Of a stretch of 46,236 nucleotides of DNA, positions 7,952-16,090 are shown piece after piece (position 1 is the first letter of the stretch; every line of letters begins with the position of its first letter). The stretch spans positions 1-46,236 of the forward strand of contig PLGF01000139.1 in assembly GCA_003138485.1 (NCBI GenBank), written 5' to 3'. The position numbers and the translations under genes are program-made. A model generated the notes under the pieces. It was not told the origin of the DNA and ran no database searches. It saw only the letters and a program-made list of their open reading frames with translations. The DNA comes from Verrucomicrobiales bacterium. Its GTDB lineage: Bacteria; Verrucomicrobiota; Verrucomicrobiia; Limisphaerales; Palsa-1400.

Positions 7952-9199
7952 ATGAGTTTAGCTATACAAAATCGCATGGAAAAATTACGATTATTTTGCA
8001 GGATTCTTCTCACAAGCGCCGCGGTGGCTGTCATTCAACCCGCCCACGCACAAAACCTTGTCGTCAACAGCAATTTCGCCACCGGCGATTTCACCGGCTG
8101 GATGGTCGCCGAGACCGGCAGCGGCGGCAGCCCCCACGACTACGGAGTCACCTCCGCAACCGATGGCGGCTCGAAGGTCCCAAATCCCGGAGACACTTAC
8201 GGGGCTTATTTCAATCCGGCGGGCGGTGTGATGAGTCTGACGCAAACGGTGGATATTCCCGCCGCCGGGACTTATCTGATAAGTTGCGCCGTGGAGCCGG
8301 TGGTTGACGATCAGGATACCTTGACCATCTCTCTGGGCGGCGCGGCTGTGTTCACCACGAATTTCGAGTTTGGGAGTCCTTTCACTCAGATCAGCGTTTC
8401 GGCCTCGGCGGCGGCCGGTTCGCAGGTGTTGGAATTCCAATTCACCCCCGGCAGCGGGCCGATGTTTTTTGACGACGCGGGTCTGGTCGCCGAGGCCGTG
8501 GCTCCGACACCGACTCCTTGTTCGGTTTTGGGAAGCGCCGCCGCGGGGGCAGTCGTCGGATTAAATGGCACGCGGATTCAAAACGTCTTCGCGAACATCA
8601 GCGGCGACGTGTGTGTTTCCCAGGGCGGCTGGCTGGACAACGTGCCTCCCAGCACGATCACCGGCAGCGTCTTCGAATTTAAAAACGGCCAATACTCCGG
8701 CCGCGGCCGCCTCGAGGGAAAATTGACAGTGAACGCGGCGCTGCTCAACACGGTCAACGAGGACGCCCTGAACGCCGCCGCGACGGTCGCCGCGATGACG
8801 CCCACACAGGTGTTTAAAACAATTCGGCGCCCCACGGTGATTACCGGAAACGGCGGTGTCAACGTGATTGACATCAATGGAAACATCACCGACTCCGTCG
8901 TGCTCAGCGGAAACGCCCACGATGTGTTCTTCATCAACGTCTCGGGAACGATTGACCTGCGCGACCGCGCGACCCTTGCAGTGGCCGGAGGTGTGACCGC
9001 GGGCGCCGTGCTTTACAATCTCACCGGAACCGGCGCCGTCGAGATTCATGTCCGCAATGTCGTGAACGGGACGATTCTGGCTCCCAATTACAGTCTCGAG
9101 CTCGACGGCGACTTCAATGGCGCGGTCATCGGCGGCGGCAGAAACAAGGCGATCAACCTGTTCGAAGCGCGGGTCACTCAAGCGGCCTGCCCTCAATGA
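7952..9199 (+). CDS. Secreted protein with CBM-like and choice-of-anchor A-like domains
   Basis: The 415-residue product starts with a signal peptide (LFCRILLTSAAVAVIQPAHA, cleavage near PAHA-QN). Residues about 34-175 form a jelly-roll-like region (NLVVNSNFATGDFTGW to FFDDAGLV), typical of carbohydrate-binding-like modules that open with 'vvNgdFe.g...gW'. The second half (about 190-410) resembles choice-of-anchor A / adhesin domains: NISGDVCVSQGG, VNVIDINGNI, HDVFFINVSG, GTILAPNYSLELDG and NGAVIGGG. The recurrent Asn/Gly pattern suggests beta-helix or beta-sandwich folding. Related proteins in this phylum often end in a PEP-CTERM sorting tail, and none is visible here (it ends TQAACPQ). Initiation could be at 7952 or at ATG 7976 (MEKLRLF). 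The function is probably surface attachment or glycan binding, which is an inference. Confidence 0.75.
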   Translation: MSLAIQNRMEKLRLFCRILLTSAAVAVIQPAHAQNLVVNSNFATGDFTGWMVAETGSGGSPHDYGVTSATDGGSKVPNPGDTYGAYFNPAGGVMSLTQTVDIPAAGTYLISCAVEPVVDDQDTLTISLGGAAVFTTNFEFGSPFTQISVSASAAAGSQVLEFQFTPGSGPMFFDDAGLVAEAVAPTPTPCSVLGSAAAGAVVGLNGTRIQNVFANISGDVCVSQGGWLDNVPPSTITGSVFEFKNGQYSGRGRLEGKLTVNAALLNTVNEDALNAAATVAAMTPTQVFKTIRRPTVITGNGGVNVIDINGNITDSVVLSGNAHDVFFINVSGTIDLRDRATLAVAGGVTAGAVLYNLTGTGAVEIHVRNVVNGTILAPNYSLELDGDFNGAVIGGGRNKAINLFEARVTQAACPQ

Positions 9200-9245
9200 T
9201 GCCGCCCAAGCAGCCACAGCCATAGACGAACACAACTTGCCCTGG

Positions 9246-9302
9246 AGCAGACACCCTTGTCTGCTCTTGAGGCTTTTGGCGGACGGGATGGCCCGCCCGC
9301 CA
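9246..9302. repeat. Double-hairpin palindromic element
   Basis: GAGCAGACA (9246-9254) and TGTCTGCTC (9259-9267) form a perfect 9-bp stem with a 4-nt loop. It is followed by a second stem, GGCGG-GGG against CCC-CCGCC (9279-9302). It lies 46 bp past the stop of the choice-of-anchor gene. It could be a terminator, but a T-run is weak, and it looks like a dispersed intergenic palindrome. Confidence 0.5.
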
Positions 9303-9383
9303 TCGGAAATATGGGAAGGTGTTTCCGGGGCTTGGCATCTGGGGCGGGGGGTGGTAAAATGAGTTGAGAAACTGGATTGCAAG

Positions 9384-9629
9384 ATGCCTTTATACGAATA
9401 CGAACTCTGCGAGGGTGACTGCGTCGCCTGCGGCGGGAAGTTCACGCTCCGGCGCCCCATTGACGCGCCCCCGTTGAAAGTCTGCCCCGCCTGCCGCCGG
9501 CCCGTGCGCAAGCTCATTTCCAGCTTCAGCTCGCCGATCAAGACCAAACCCGTCTCGTTTTCCGACGCCAAAAAGGCCGGGTTCACCGTTCTCAAGCGCC
9601 TGGGCAAGGGAGAATACGAGAGGCAATAG
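9384..9629 (+). CDS. FmdB family zinc-ribbon protein
   Basis: This 81-residue protein opens with MPLYEYELC and carries CVACG and CPACRR pairs (about residues 14-18 and 35-39). That is the single zinc ribbon of the FmdB/CxxC_CxxC_SSSS family (PF09723/TIGR02605). A Lys/Ser-rich tail follows. Members are small, and their role (regulatory or structural) is not settled. The first pair is preceded by an extra Cys-Glu-Gly-Asp insertion compared with the usual 'YEY.C..CG' start. It stands alone between the anchor-domain gene and the convergent TIG-repeat gene, 9 bp from the latter's stop. Confidence 0.85.
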   Translation: MPLYEYELCEGDCVACGGKFTLRRPIDAPPLKVCPACRRPVRKLISSFSSPIKTKPVSFSDAKKAGFTVLKRLGKGEYERQ

Positions 9630-9638
9630 CCGGTTGGT

Positions 9639-12239
9639 TCACGGCGATTTCAGCCGGTAAAATGCGTCCGATCCCGCTGCGCTGTCGGTGAACGCGTTCA
9701 TGCTGTTGGTCAGAAAGGGCAACTCCGCCGGCGCCGTCCAGCCGTTGGAAAGCGCCAGATTGGTGCTGCGTTGCAGCAAGAAACTCACTGAGGATGCCGG
9801 CCACGTCAGGAGCAGTTCCGGGGGATTTGTCAACCACTCGATGCTCATGGTGCGCTGGGCCGCGGAAACGAACCGGGCGACGGCCGAGGCTGTGTTCCCG
9901 CTGGAATCGAGGTTCCCTTCGACAAATCCCATGCTGGCGATATTGGTGGCCGCGCCGGCGCCGGTCGAGGCCGCCACGACCTGCATCGTGGCGCTGGTGT
10001 TGTTGGTCAGGATGCCGATGTCGCATACGACCTGGCCGTTGTCATAGACGCATTGCCCGGCGCTGCTCGCGGAGGAAACGTAGGTCATCAAGCCCGGCAC
10101 GGCGTCGGTCACCGAGAGGCCCGTGATGATCGACGGCCCTTCGTTCGTCACCACCAACTCATAAGTGACGTTGGTGCCCGGCCCGGAGATCGCGGGGCTG
10201 GCCGTCTTTGTCAACACTAACAGGCTCGGCTTCGTGACGGTGAAACTGTTCGAACTGGCGTCGTTCCCGTAGGGCGTGACAACGGTGATCGGGCCGCTGG
10301 CGCCCCCCGCGGGCACGGTGGCCCGCAACTGGTTGGTGGAGGCCGTGAAGACCGGCGCGTTGACTCCGCCGAATTGCACCGCCGTCACGTCAAAGAGGCT
10401 CGTTCCGCTCAGGGTGACGACCGTGCCCGCCGGGCCGATGCCAGGGGTGAAGGAGTATATTTTGGGAAGGATGGCGAAGACGTTGGTGCTGATGATGAGG
10501 CCGCCGGGGGCGGTGATTTCGATCAACCCGCTGCCGGCGTTGGTCGGCACGGTCGCGGTGATTTGCGTGGCGGAAGCGGCATAATTATAGGCGACTCCAT
10601 TGATTGTCATGGCGCTGGCATTGATGAAATTGCGGCCCGTAACGGTGAGCGTCGCGTTGACAATGGCGGCATTGGAGCTCAAGCCGGTGATCCAGGGCTG
10701 AAGGTAGAAGTAAGCGGAGCTGGCGCCCGATCCTTTGTTGTTAAACACGGTCACCGGCCCGGAACTGGCGCCGGACGGCACGGTCACGATCAGCTCCGAC
10801 GTTGAGGTCGGAGTCTGGTAAGCGGCCGGGACGCCGTTGAACTCCACAGCGGGATTGGCCAGATTGGCAAAATTGGCGCCGCTCAGGGTCACGCTCTGGC
10901 CGCGCACGCCGCCGGCCGGAATGAAACCGCTGACCACGGGGGCGGCGGTGGCGAAGACGGTGAAATTGCTGCTGGTGATGTAGCTGGAAGAACCGGCTGT
11001 CACTTTGATCGCGCCGGTGGAGGCGCCGGCGGGAACCTTCGCGGAGATTTGCGTGCCGCCCGCGCCCGTCTCTGAGAACGACGCGCTGACGCCGTTAAAG
11101 GTGACACTTCCCACTCCAGCCAAATTCAATCCGTCGATGGTCACGTTCGTTCCAGCCGCGCCCAGAACGGGAGTGAAATCCGTCACCAACGGCGCAGTGG
11201 CGTTGGTGAAGTTGGTGCTGGTTGTAAAGCTGCCCTTGGCCGTGGTGACCTTGATTGGTCCGGCGCCCGACCCCGGCGGAGGATAGACCTGGATTTGACC
11301 GCTGGAGTCGCCCGTTATGGTTGCGGTCTTGCCATTGAAGGTCACGCTGGTAGCCGACGCCAGGTTCAGGCCATCGATCGTCACCGGGGTATTGGTCGTC
11401 CCAATCGTCGGGCTGAAGTCCGTGACGATGGGACCGATGCCGGTGAAAAACTCGTTGGTGTTGGTAACGGAGCCATCGGCGGTGGTGACACTAATATCCC
11501 CGCTTGTCGCCCCTGAGGGCACAGTGGCGTTCAATTGCGAGGTGGAGACGATTGAAGCGACGGCGGTTGCGCCATTGAATTTGACCGTGACCGGCGTGAA
11601 GAAATTTCCCCCGTTGATGACCACAGCCGCGCCGATGGCCGCTGCCGCGGGCGAGAACCCCGTGATGGTGGGCGCGCTGGAAGTGATAAAGCTATTGGTG
11701 CTGACATTGGTTCCGGCGCTGGTGATGACGGTGATCGGGCCGTTGGCCGCGCCGGCCGGGACGGTCACCACCACCTCGGTCAAAGCCACGACGCTGCCGC
11801 TGACCGAAGCGTTCGTCCCGGAGAAGACAACGATGGTGCCGTTGGTGACAAAATTGGCGCCCTGGATGGAAACGATCGTCGGGGCGGTTCCAGTGGATGG
11901 GGAGAAACCGGTGATGACCGGCGCCACCAGAAAACTGGACGGACTGGTCAGCGGGCTGGAACCGACGTCCACTTCCAGCGGCCCGCTGGTGGCTCCCAGC
12001 GGCACGACAAATTGCAATTGACTGTCTGAAACTATCGTGAAATCCGCCGGCGTCGGCGCGAAGTTGTTCAGCTTCACCAAAGTCGCGCCGGACAATCCCG
12101 ATCCGTTCACGGTAATGACATTGCCCGGCTGGCCAAAGGAGGGAGAGAAACCGGTAATGCCCGCCGCCAGCCCCGCCAAAGGCAGGCAAAGGCAAAGCAT
12201 CCCCGCCGCCGCCGGCGGGAATAAAAACAACCTCCTCAT
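9639..12239 (-). CDS. Secreted TIG/IPT-repeat protein with DUF11 domain
   Basis: This 866-residue product begins with a signal peptide (MRRLFLFPPAAAGMLCLCLP, cleavage near GLAA). Eight consecutive TIG/IPT immunoglobulin-like repeats of about 76-84 residues follow. Each opens 'ITGFSP..G..G' or 'VTDFTP..G' and contains '.VTF.G..A', 'VP.GA.SG.I.V' and a closing Asn-Ser-Phe strand. After them come a DUF11-type repeat (LTKTASPAISGPGTNVTYEL and VTDAVPGLMTYVSS) and a C-terminal beta-rich domain (LLTWPASSVSFLLQRSTNLA to DAFYRLKSP). The last resembles the 'W....FLLQ.S.NL...W' tail common in secreted proteins of this phylum. The open frame reaches 12320, but ATG 12239 starts the signal peptide. It is probably an extracellular adhesin or stalk. 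Confidence 0.85.
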   Translation of the reverse strand: MRRLFLFPPAAAGMLCLCLPLAGLAAGITGFSPSFGQPGNVITVNGSGLSGATLVKLNNFAPTPADFTIVSDSQLQFVVPLGATSGPLEVDVGSSPLTSPSSFLVAPVITGFSPSTGTAPTIVSIQGANFVTNGTIVVFSGTNASVSGSVVALTEVVVTVPAGAANGPITVITSAGTNVSTNSFITSSAPTITGFSPAAAAIGAAVVINGGNFFTPVTVKFNGATAVASIVSTSQLNATVPSGATSGDISVTTADGSVTNTNEFFTGIGPIVTDFSPTIGTTNTPVTIDGLNLASATSVTFNGKTATITGDSSGQIQVYPPPGSGAGPIKVTTAKGSFTTSTNFTNATAPLVTDFTPVLGAAGTNVTIDGLNLAGVGSVTFNGVSASFSETGAGGTQISAKVPAGASTGAIKVTAGSSSYITSSNFTVFATAAPVVSGFIPAGGVRGQSVTLSGANFANLANPAVEFNGVPAAYQTPTSTSELIVTVPSGASSGPVTVFNNKGSGASSAYFYLQPWITGLSSNAAIVNATLTVTGRNFINASAMTINGVAYNYAASATQITATVPTNAGSGLIEITAPGGLIISTNVFAILPKIYSFTPGIGPAGTVVTLSGTSLFDVTAVQFGGVNAPVFTASTNQLRATVPAGGASGPITVVTPYGNDASSNSFTVTKPSLLVLTKTASPAISGPGTNVTYELVVTNEGPSIITGLSVTDAVPGLMTYVSSASSAGQCVYDNGQVVCDIGILTNNTSATMQVVAASTGAGAATNIASMGFVEGNLDSSGNTASAVARFVSAAQRTMSIEWLTNPPELLLTWPASSVSFLLQRSTNLALSNGWTAPAELPFLTNSMNAFTDSAAGSDAFYRLKSP

Positions 12240-12396
12240 TGCGCCCCATGTTCCAGGCCGCCTAATCATATCTGTCAAAAGTAACGTCACGGACGACCCC
12301 CAATTCGATTCCGCCGGCAATCTTATGTGTTTTGGCGGGTTTGCGCCAGTTTAAGTTCGCAATGGCGCCCGGAATAAAATTTGTGCCGGCCGGGGC

Positions 12397-12424
12397 TTGA
12401 CTTCGGCTGGCCGGTGGCTACCTT
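12397..12424 (+). promoter_or_regulatory. Candidate promoter of efp
   Basis: TTGACT (12397-12402) and TACCTT (12419-12424) are spaced by 16 bp, placing a start near 12431 and a leader of about 46 nt. The leader carries a GGGAGGA ribosome-binding sequence (12456-12462), 14 nt before the ATG. The match is moderate. Confidence 0.35.
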
Positions 12425-12476
12425 CCCACCCTCTGCCGTTCGTCAGGCGAATGGCGGGAGGAAACAACTTTATTAT

Positions 12477-13034
12477 ATGGCATCAGCAAACGATTTACGC
12501 AAAGGCATGGCTATCAGTTACAACGGCGATATTTCCGTCGTACTGGATACTCAGCACCGCACCCCGGGCAACCTCCGCGCCTTTGTCCAGGCCACCCTCC
12601 GCAGCATCCGCAGCGGCAAAACGGCCGACGTCCGCTTTAGTTCGACAGAGAAAATTGACGTCGTCCCCATGATGACCCGGAAAATGGACTTCAGTTTCAA
12701 AGACGGAGATGATTTCGTTTTTTCGGACCCGGAAACATACGAAACCACCACGCTCGCCGCCGACCTTGTGGGCGACGCCAAGAACTACCTCGTCGAAAAC
12801 GGCTCCGTGACCATCACATTTGTCCAGGACAAAGCGGTGACCCTCGAATTGCCCTCCAGCGTAACGCTGACAGTCCAGGACGCCCCGGACGGCATCCGGG
12901 GCGATTCTTCGAACAACGTTCAAAAGCCGATTATTTTGGAAACCGGCATCACGGTGCAGGCCCCCCTCTTCATCAAGACGGGCGAGAAGATCAAGGTCGA
13001 TACGCGCACCGGGAAATACATGGAACGGGCTTGA
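12477..13034 (+). CDS. efp: Translation elongation factor P
   Basis: EF-P binds stalled ribosomes between the P and E sites and restores peptide-bond formation at polyproline stretches. The 185-residue product has the three-domain layout: a KOW-like N-domain (MASANDLRKGMAISYNGD), an OB domain and a C-terminal signature (KPIILETGITVQAPLFIKTG). The frame opens at 12381, but family alignment and a GGGAGGA sequence select ATG 12477. The tip loop reads HRTPGNLRAF. The position of the modified lysine (PGKG in Escherichia coli) is Asn32, so the classical EpmA lysylation or EarP rhamnosylation residue is absent. The stop lies 12 bp from the convergent PfkB gene. Confidence 0.95.
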   Translation: MASANDLRKGMAISYNGDISVVLDTQHRTPGNLRAFVQATLRSIRSGKTADVRFSSTEKIDVVPMMTRKMDFSFKDGDDFVFSDPETYETTTLAADLVGDAKNYLVENGSVTITFVQDKAVTLELPSSVTLTVQDAPDGIRGDSSNNVQKPIILETGITVQAPLFIKTGEKIKVDTRTGKYMERA

Positions 13035-13046
13035 AGCGGCGGGACC

Positions 13047-14096
13047 TCACGATGCCGCACCGGGCGCCGCGCGATGCCCGAACTTGCGCGCCAGCTTCAA
13101 TGCCCCCGCCAATGTCTTGACTCCCCCGGTGCGGGCCGGTTCGGACAACGAAGCCGCCGCCACGCAGACTCCGGTCAGCAGGCAGCGTTGCGGTTCCCAA
13201 CCTTCGTGCAATCCCAGCAGCACTCCCGCCCCAAAGGCGTCCCCTGCCCCAGCGGTACCGCCGACGTAACCGTCCGGCAGATTCAGCGCGGGCTGCCAGA
13301 AATCCTCGCCCTTTCGCGTGCGGGCGAACGCCCCTTCCGGGAAGTGGATAACCACCAGTTCCCTCACCCCGCTTTGCAGCAGCACTCCGCCCGCATGGCG
13401 TAATGACACCGGGTTCAGCCCGCCCCCGGCTTCACGGATTTTGAACCCGGTCGTTTTCCCGGCCTCGACCTCATTCAAAATGCAGTAATCGGTAAACTTC
13501 AGGGCCGGCATCACCACGCGCGCGAAACGGTCGCCGTCCTCGCTGACCACATTGATGCTGGTCTTCAGTCCGGCTTGCTGCGCCTGCCGCAACAACGCTG
13601 CGGCTTTGGTGCCCGTATCCGCGTCGGGCGCGTCCAGGGCATCCAGCAGCAGCAGGCAGCCCAAATGCAGGATGCGGGCCTTGCTCTTGTCGAAGTCCAG
13701 GCCGCTGCCGTCCCACAGCGCATTGGCGCCGCGATGATGGAAAAAAGTGCGGTGGCCGTTGCTCTCCTCCGTCATGACATCGGTGTACGAAGTGGGCGCC
13801 AGCGGCGTGGAGCGAAGACACCGGATGTCGATGCCATGACGGCGGCAATCCTCCAGAATCCCGCGGCCCAGATCGTCATCGCCAACCAACCCGGCGCCCG
13901 CGAGAGGAAAGGGCGCCTGCAACCGGGCCAGATTGATCAGGACGTTATAGGGGGCGCCACCCGTTCCTTGTCGTTGACTGCGGATATTGGCCAACTGATC
14001 CCGCCGCGGATATGCGTCGATCATCTTCACCTGGTCGATGATCCAATTGCCCGCCGCCAACAGGCCGCGACGAGGGGATGAAGGGCCTTTTTTCAT
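13047..14096 (-). CDS. PfkB family carbohydrate kinase
   Basis: This 349-residue cytosolic kinase belongs to the ribokinase/PfkB family, which phosphorylates sugars or nucleosides with ATP. It shows the N-terminal glycine region (GTGGAPYNVLINLARL, about 44-59), a DDDLGRGIL substrate motif and the C-terminal catalytic signature GGTAGAGDAFGAGVLLG (about 279-295) with Asp286 as base. The substrate cannot be named from sequence. It is divergent from ptsI across a promoter region with tandem repeats. Possible roles are fructose-type sugar or adenosine-type kinase activity, and pairing with the PTS protein suggests carbohydrate metabolism (inference). Confidence 0.9.
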   Translation of the reverse strand: MKKGPSSPRRGLLAAGNWIIDQVKMIDAYPRRDQLANIRSQRQGTGGAPYNVLINLARLQAPFPLAGAGLVGDDDLGRGILEDCRRHGIDIRCLRSTPLAPTSYTDVMTEESNGHRTFFHHRGANALWDGSGLDFDKSKARILHLGCLLLLDALDAPDADTGTKAAALLRQAQQAGLKTSINVVSEDGDRFARVVMPALKFTDYCILNEVEAGKTTGFKIREAGGGLNPVSLRHAGGVLLQSGVRELVVIHFPEGAFARTRKGEDFWQPALNLPDGYVGGTAGAGDAFGAGVLLGLHEGWEPQRCLLTGVCVAAASLSEPARTGGVKTLAGALKLARKFGHRAAPGAAS

Positions 14097-14145
14097 TCTC
14101 GGTTGAAAGTGGCCGCCATTCTAATCCGCAGCCGGCCCTTTGGCA

Positions 14146-14213
14146 ACCATTCATTGCGACACCATTCATTGCGAGAACCGGCCAGTCGCTGGAAATTAAC
14201 GCGGGAAATTAAC
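14146..14213. repeat. Two sets of short tandem repeats in the pfkB-ptsI divergent region
   Basis: ACCATTCATTGCGA occurs at 14146-14159 and again at 14161-14174 (15-bp period). GGAAATTAAC occurs at 14191-14200 and 14204-14213 (13-bp period). They sit immediately upstream of the candidate ptsI promoter and could be regulator-binding sites. This is suggestive only. Confidence 0.45.
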
Positions 14214-14215
14214 AG

Positions 14216-14245
14216 TTGAAGTCCAGCCCGGCGCCGGGCTAGTAT
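14216..14245 (+). promoter_or_regulatory. Candidate ptsI promoter with a palindromic spacer
   Basis: TTGAAG (14216-14221) and TAGTAT (14240-14245) are 18 bp apart. The spacer is almost filled by a perfect 16-bp palindrome, AGCCCGGCGCCGGGCT (14225-14240). A palindrome between -35 and -10 is a common place for an operator. No regulator gene is adjacent. Confidence 0.4.
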
Positions 14246-14305
14246 CACTTGCTTTTTTCCCAAGAATAACTTTTCAACCGCCCTTGGCGGATATATTAAA
14301 TCGCT

Positions 14306-16087
14306 ATGACAGATCAAGCGCAGACAGGTGAGCGCGTTTACAAGGGGATTCCTGCTTCCGCCGGCATCTGCCAGGGCAAGGCTTTCGTCCTTCACCGGAC
14401 ACAAAGCCCAATCCCCCGGCGCGAGGTGGCCGAGGCGGATTTGCCCCAGGAAATCCACCGATTCGAGCAAGCCCTCCTGCTCACCCGCCAGCAAATCCTG
14501 GAGGTCCAGCGCAAAGTCAGCCAGGCCCTCAACGCCCAGGAAGCCAGCATCTTTGACGCTCATTTGCTCGTCCTCGAAGACCCAACGCTCATCGATTCGG
14601 TCACTTCGATGATCCTGTCCCGCAAGATCAATGTCGAAGCCGCTTTCCAGGAATTCACCGACAAATACACCGCCACCTTGAGCGCCATCGACGACGCCTA
14701 TTTGCGCGAACGCGCCACAGACATGCGCGACGTCAGCTCCCGCCTCATGAACAACCTCATGGGCCGCCACGAGAACACCGACCTCCAACACCTGTCCCAA
14801 CCCTGCATTGTCATCACCGAGGATTTGTCCCCTTCAGAATCCGCCCTCCTGGACCACAAACTGGTCCTGGGCTTTGTCACCGAGGCCGGCAGCAAGACGT
14901 CGCACACAGCCATCATGGCCCGCTCCCTCCAGATCCCGGCCATCGTCGGCCTCAAGGATGCCAGCACCAAGATCAAGAGCGGCACCCACCTGCTCCTGGA
15001 CGGCTATAACGGCTCGCTCATTGTCAATCCCACCGACCAATCCCTCTTCGAATACGGCCAGTTGATTCGCCGCCACGCCTCCATCGAGGAGAAGCTCCAG
15101 TCCATTCAATCCCTGCCCGCCATCACGCTCTGCGGCAAAACCATCACGCTTTCCGCCAACATCGAACAGACCTCCGACATCGCCGCCGTCAAATCCTTCG
15201 GCGCCGACGGCGTGGGGCTGTTTCGCACCGAATACCTTTACATCAACCGCGATTCCATGCCCACCGAGGAGGAACAATTCCTGGCCTACCACAGCGTCGC
15301 CGCCGCCCTCAAGCCCGCCCCGGTCATCATCCGCACCCTGGACCTGGGCGGCGACAAGTTCATGTCCCACCTCCAAATTCCCCAGGAGATGAATCCCTTT
15401 TTGGGCTGGCGCGCCATCCGCTTTTGCCTCGAAGAACGCGAGGTCTTCCGCGCCCAGTTGCGCGCCATCCTGCGGGCCAGCGCCGAGCGAAACGTCAAGA
15501 TCATGTACCCCATGATCTCCTCCTACTCCGAAATCGAAAAAGCCAACGCCTTTGTCGAAGAATACAAATGCGAACTCCGCTCCGAAAACCTGCCCTTTGA
15601 TGAAAACATCGAAGTCGGCGCGATGATCGAGATTCCCTCCGCCGCCGTCGCCGCTGACAGCCTGGCCAAGCGCGTCAAATTCTTCAGCATCGGCACCAAC
15701 GACCTCATCCAGTACTCCCTGGCCGTCGATCGCCTTAACGAACGCATCGCCCAACTTTATGAACCCACCCATCCAGCCGTCCTGCGCCTCATCAAATCCA
15801 CGACCGACGCCGCCCAGCGCCACGGCATCTGGTGCGGCGTTTGCGGCGAAATGGCCGGCGATCCTCTCCTGACGCCTCTCTTGCTCGGTTTGGGCGTCAC
15901 CGAACTCAGCATCGCCGCCCCGCTCCTGCCCCAAGTCAAATTCCTTATCCGCCGCCTCAAAATGGATGATGCCTGCGAACTGGCGGCTTTTGCCTTGCAA
16001 TGCGAATCCGGCAGGGAAATTCTGGAGCGTTCGCACGCGCTGGCCCGCCGCATCGCGCCGAGCCTCTTTGAAAATGACACGCCCTAA
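14306..16087 (+). CDS. ptsI: Phosphoenolpyruvate-protein phosphotransferase (PTS Enzyme I)
   Basis: Enzyme I takes phosphate from PEP onto a histidine and passes it to HPr, starting the phosphotransferase relay. The 593-residue product shows the N-terminal HPr-binding domain (EASIFDAHLLVLEDP), the phospho-His motif GSKTSHTAIMAR (His200), and the PEP-binding C-domain. That domain carries GVGLFRTEYLY, FMSHLQIP, FSIGTNDLIQYSLAVDR and the active-site Cys in GVCGEMAGDP. No HPr or EII gene is present in the window. In this phylum incomplete PTS sets are common, so a regulatory role is possible (inference). The next gene starts 3 bp after the stop, so the two are probably co-transcribed and translationally coupled. 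Confidence 0.95.
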   Translation: MTDQAQTGERVYKGIPASAGICQGKAFVLHRTQSPIPRREVAEADLPQEIHRFEQALLLTRQQILEVQRKVSQALNAQEASIFDAHLLVLEDPTLIDSVTSMILSRKINVEAAFQEFTDKYTATLSAIDDAYLRERATDMRDVSSRLMNNLMGRHENTDLQHLSQPCIVITEDLSPSESALLDHKLVLGFVTEAGSKTSHTAIMARSLQIPAIVGLKDASTKIKSGTHLLLDGYNGSLIVNPTDQSLFEYGQLIRRHASIEEKLQSIQSLPAITLCGKTITLSANIEQTSDIAAVKSFGADGVGLFRTEYLYINRDSMPTEEEQFLAYHSVAAALKPAPVIIRTLDLGGDKFMSHLQIPQEMNPFLGWRAIRFCLEEREVFRAQLRAILRASAERNVKIMYPMISSYSEIEKANAFVEEYKCELRSENLPFDENIEVGAMIEIPSAAVAADSLAKRVKFFSIGTNDLIQYSLAVDRLNERIAQLYEPTHPAVLRLIKSTTDAAQRHGIWCGVCGEMAGDPLLTPLLLGLGVTELSIAAPLLPQVKFLIRRLKMDDACELAAFALQCESGREILERSHALARRIAPSLFENDTP

Positions 16088-16090
16088 TCC

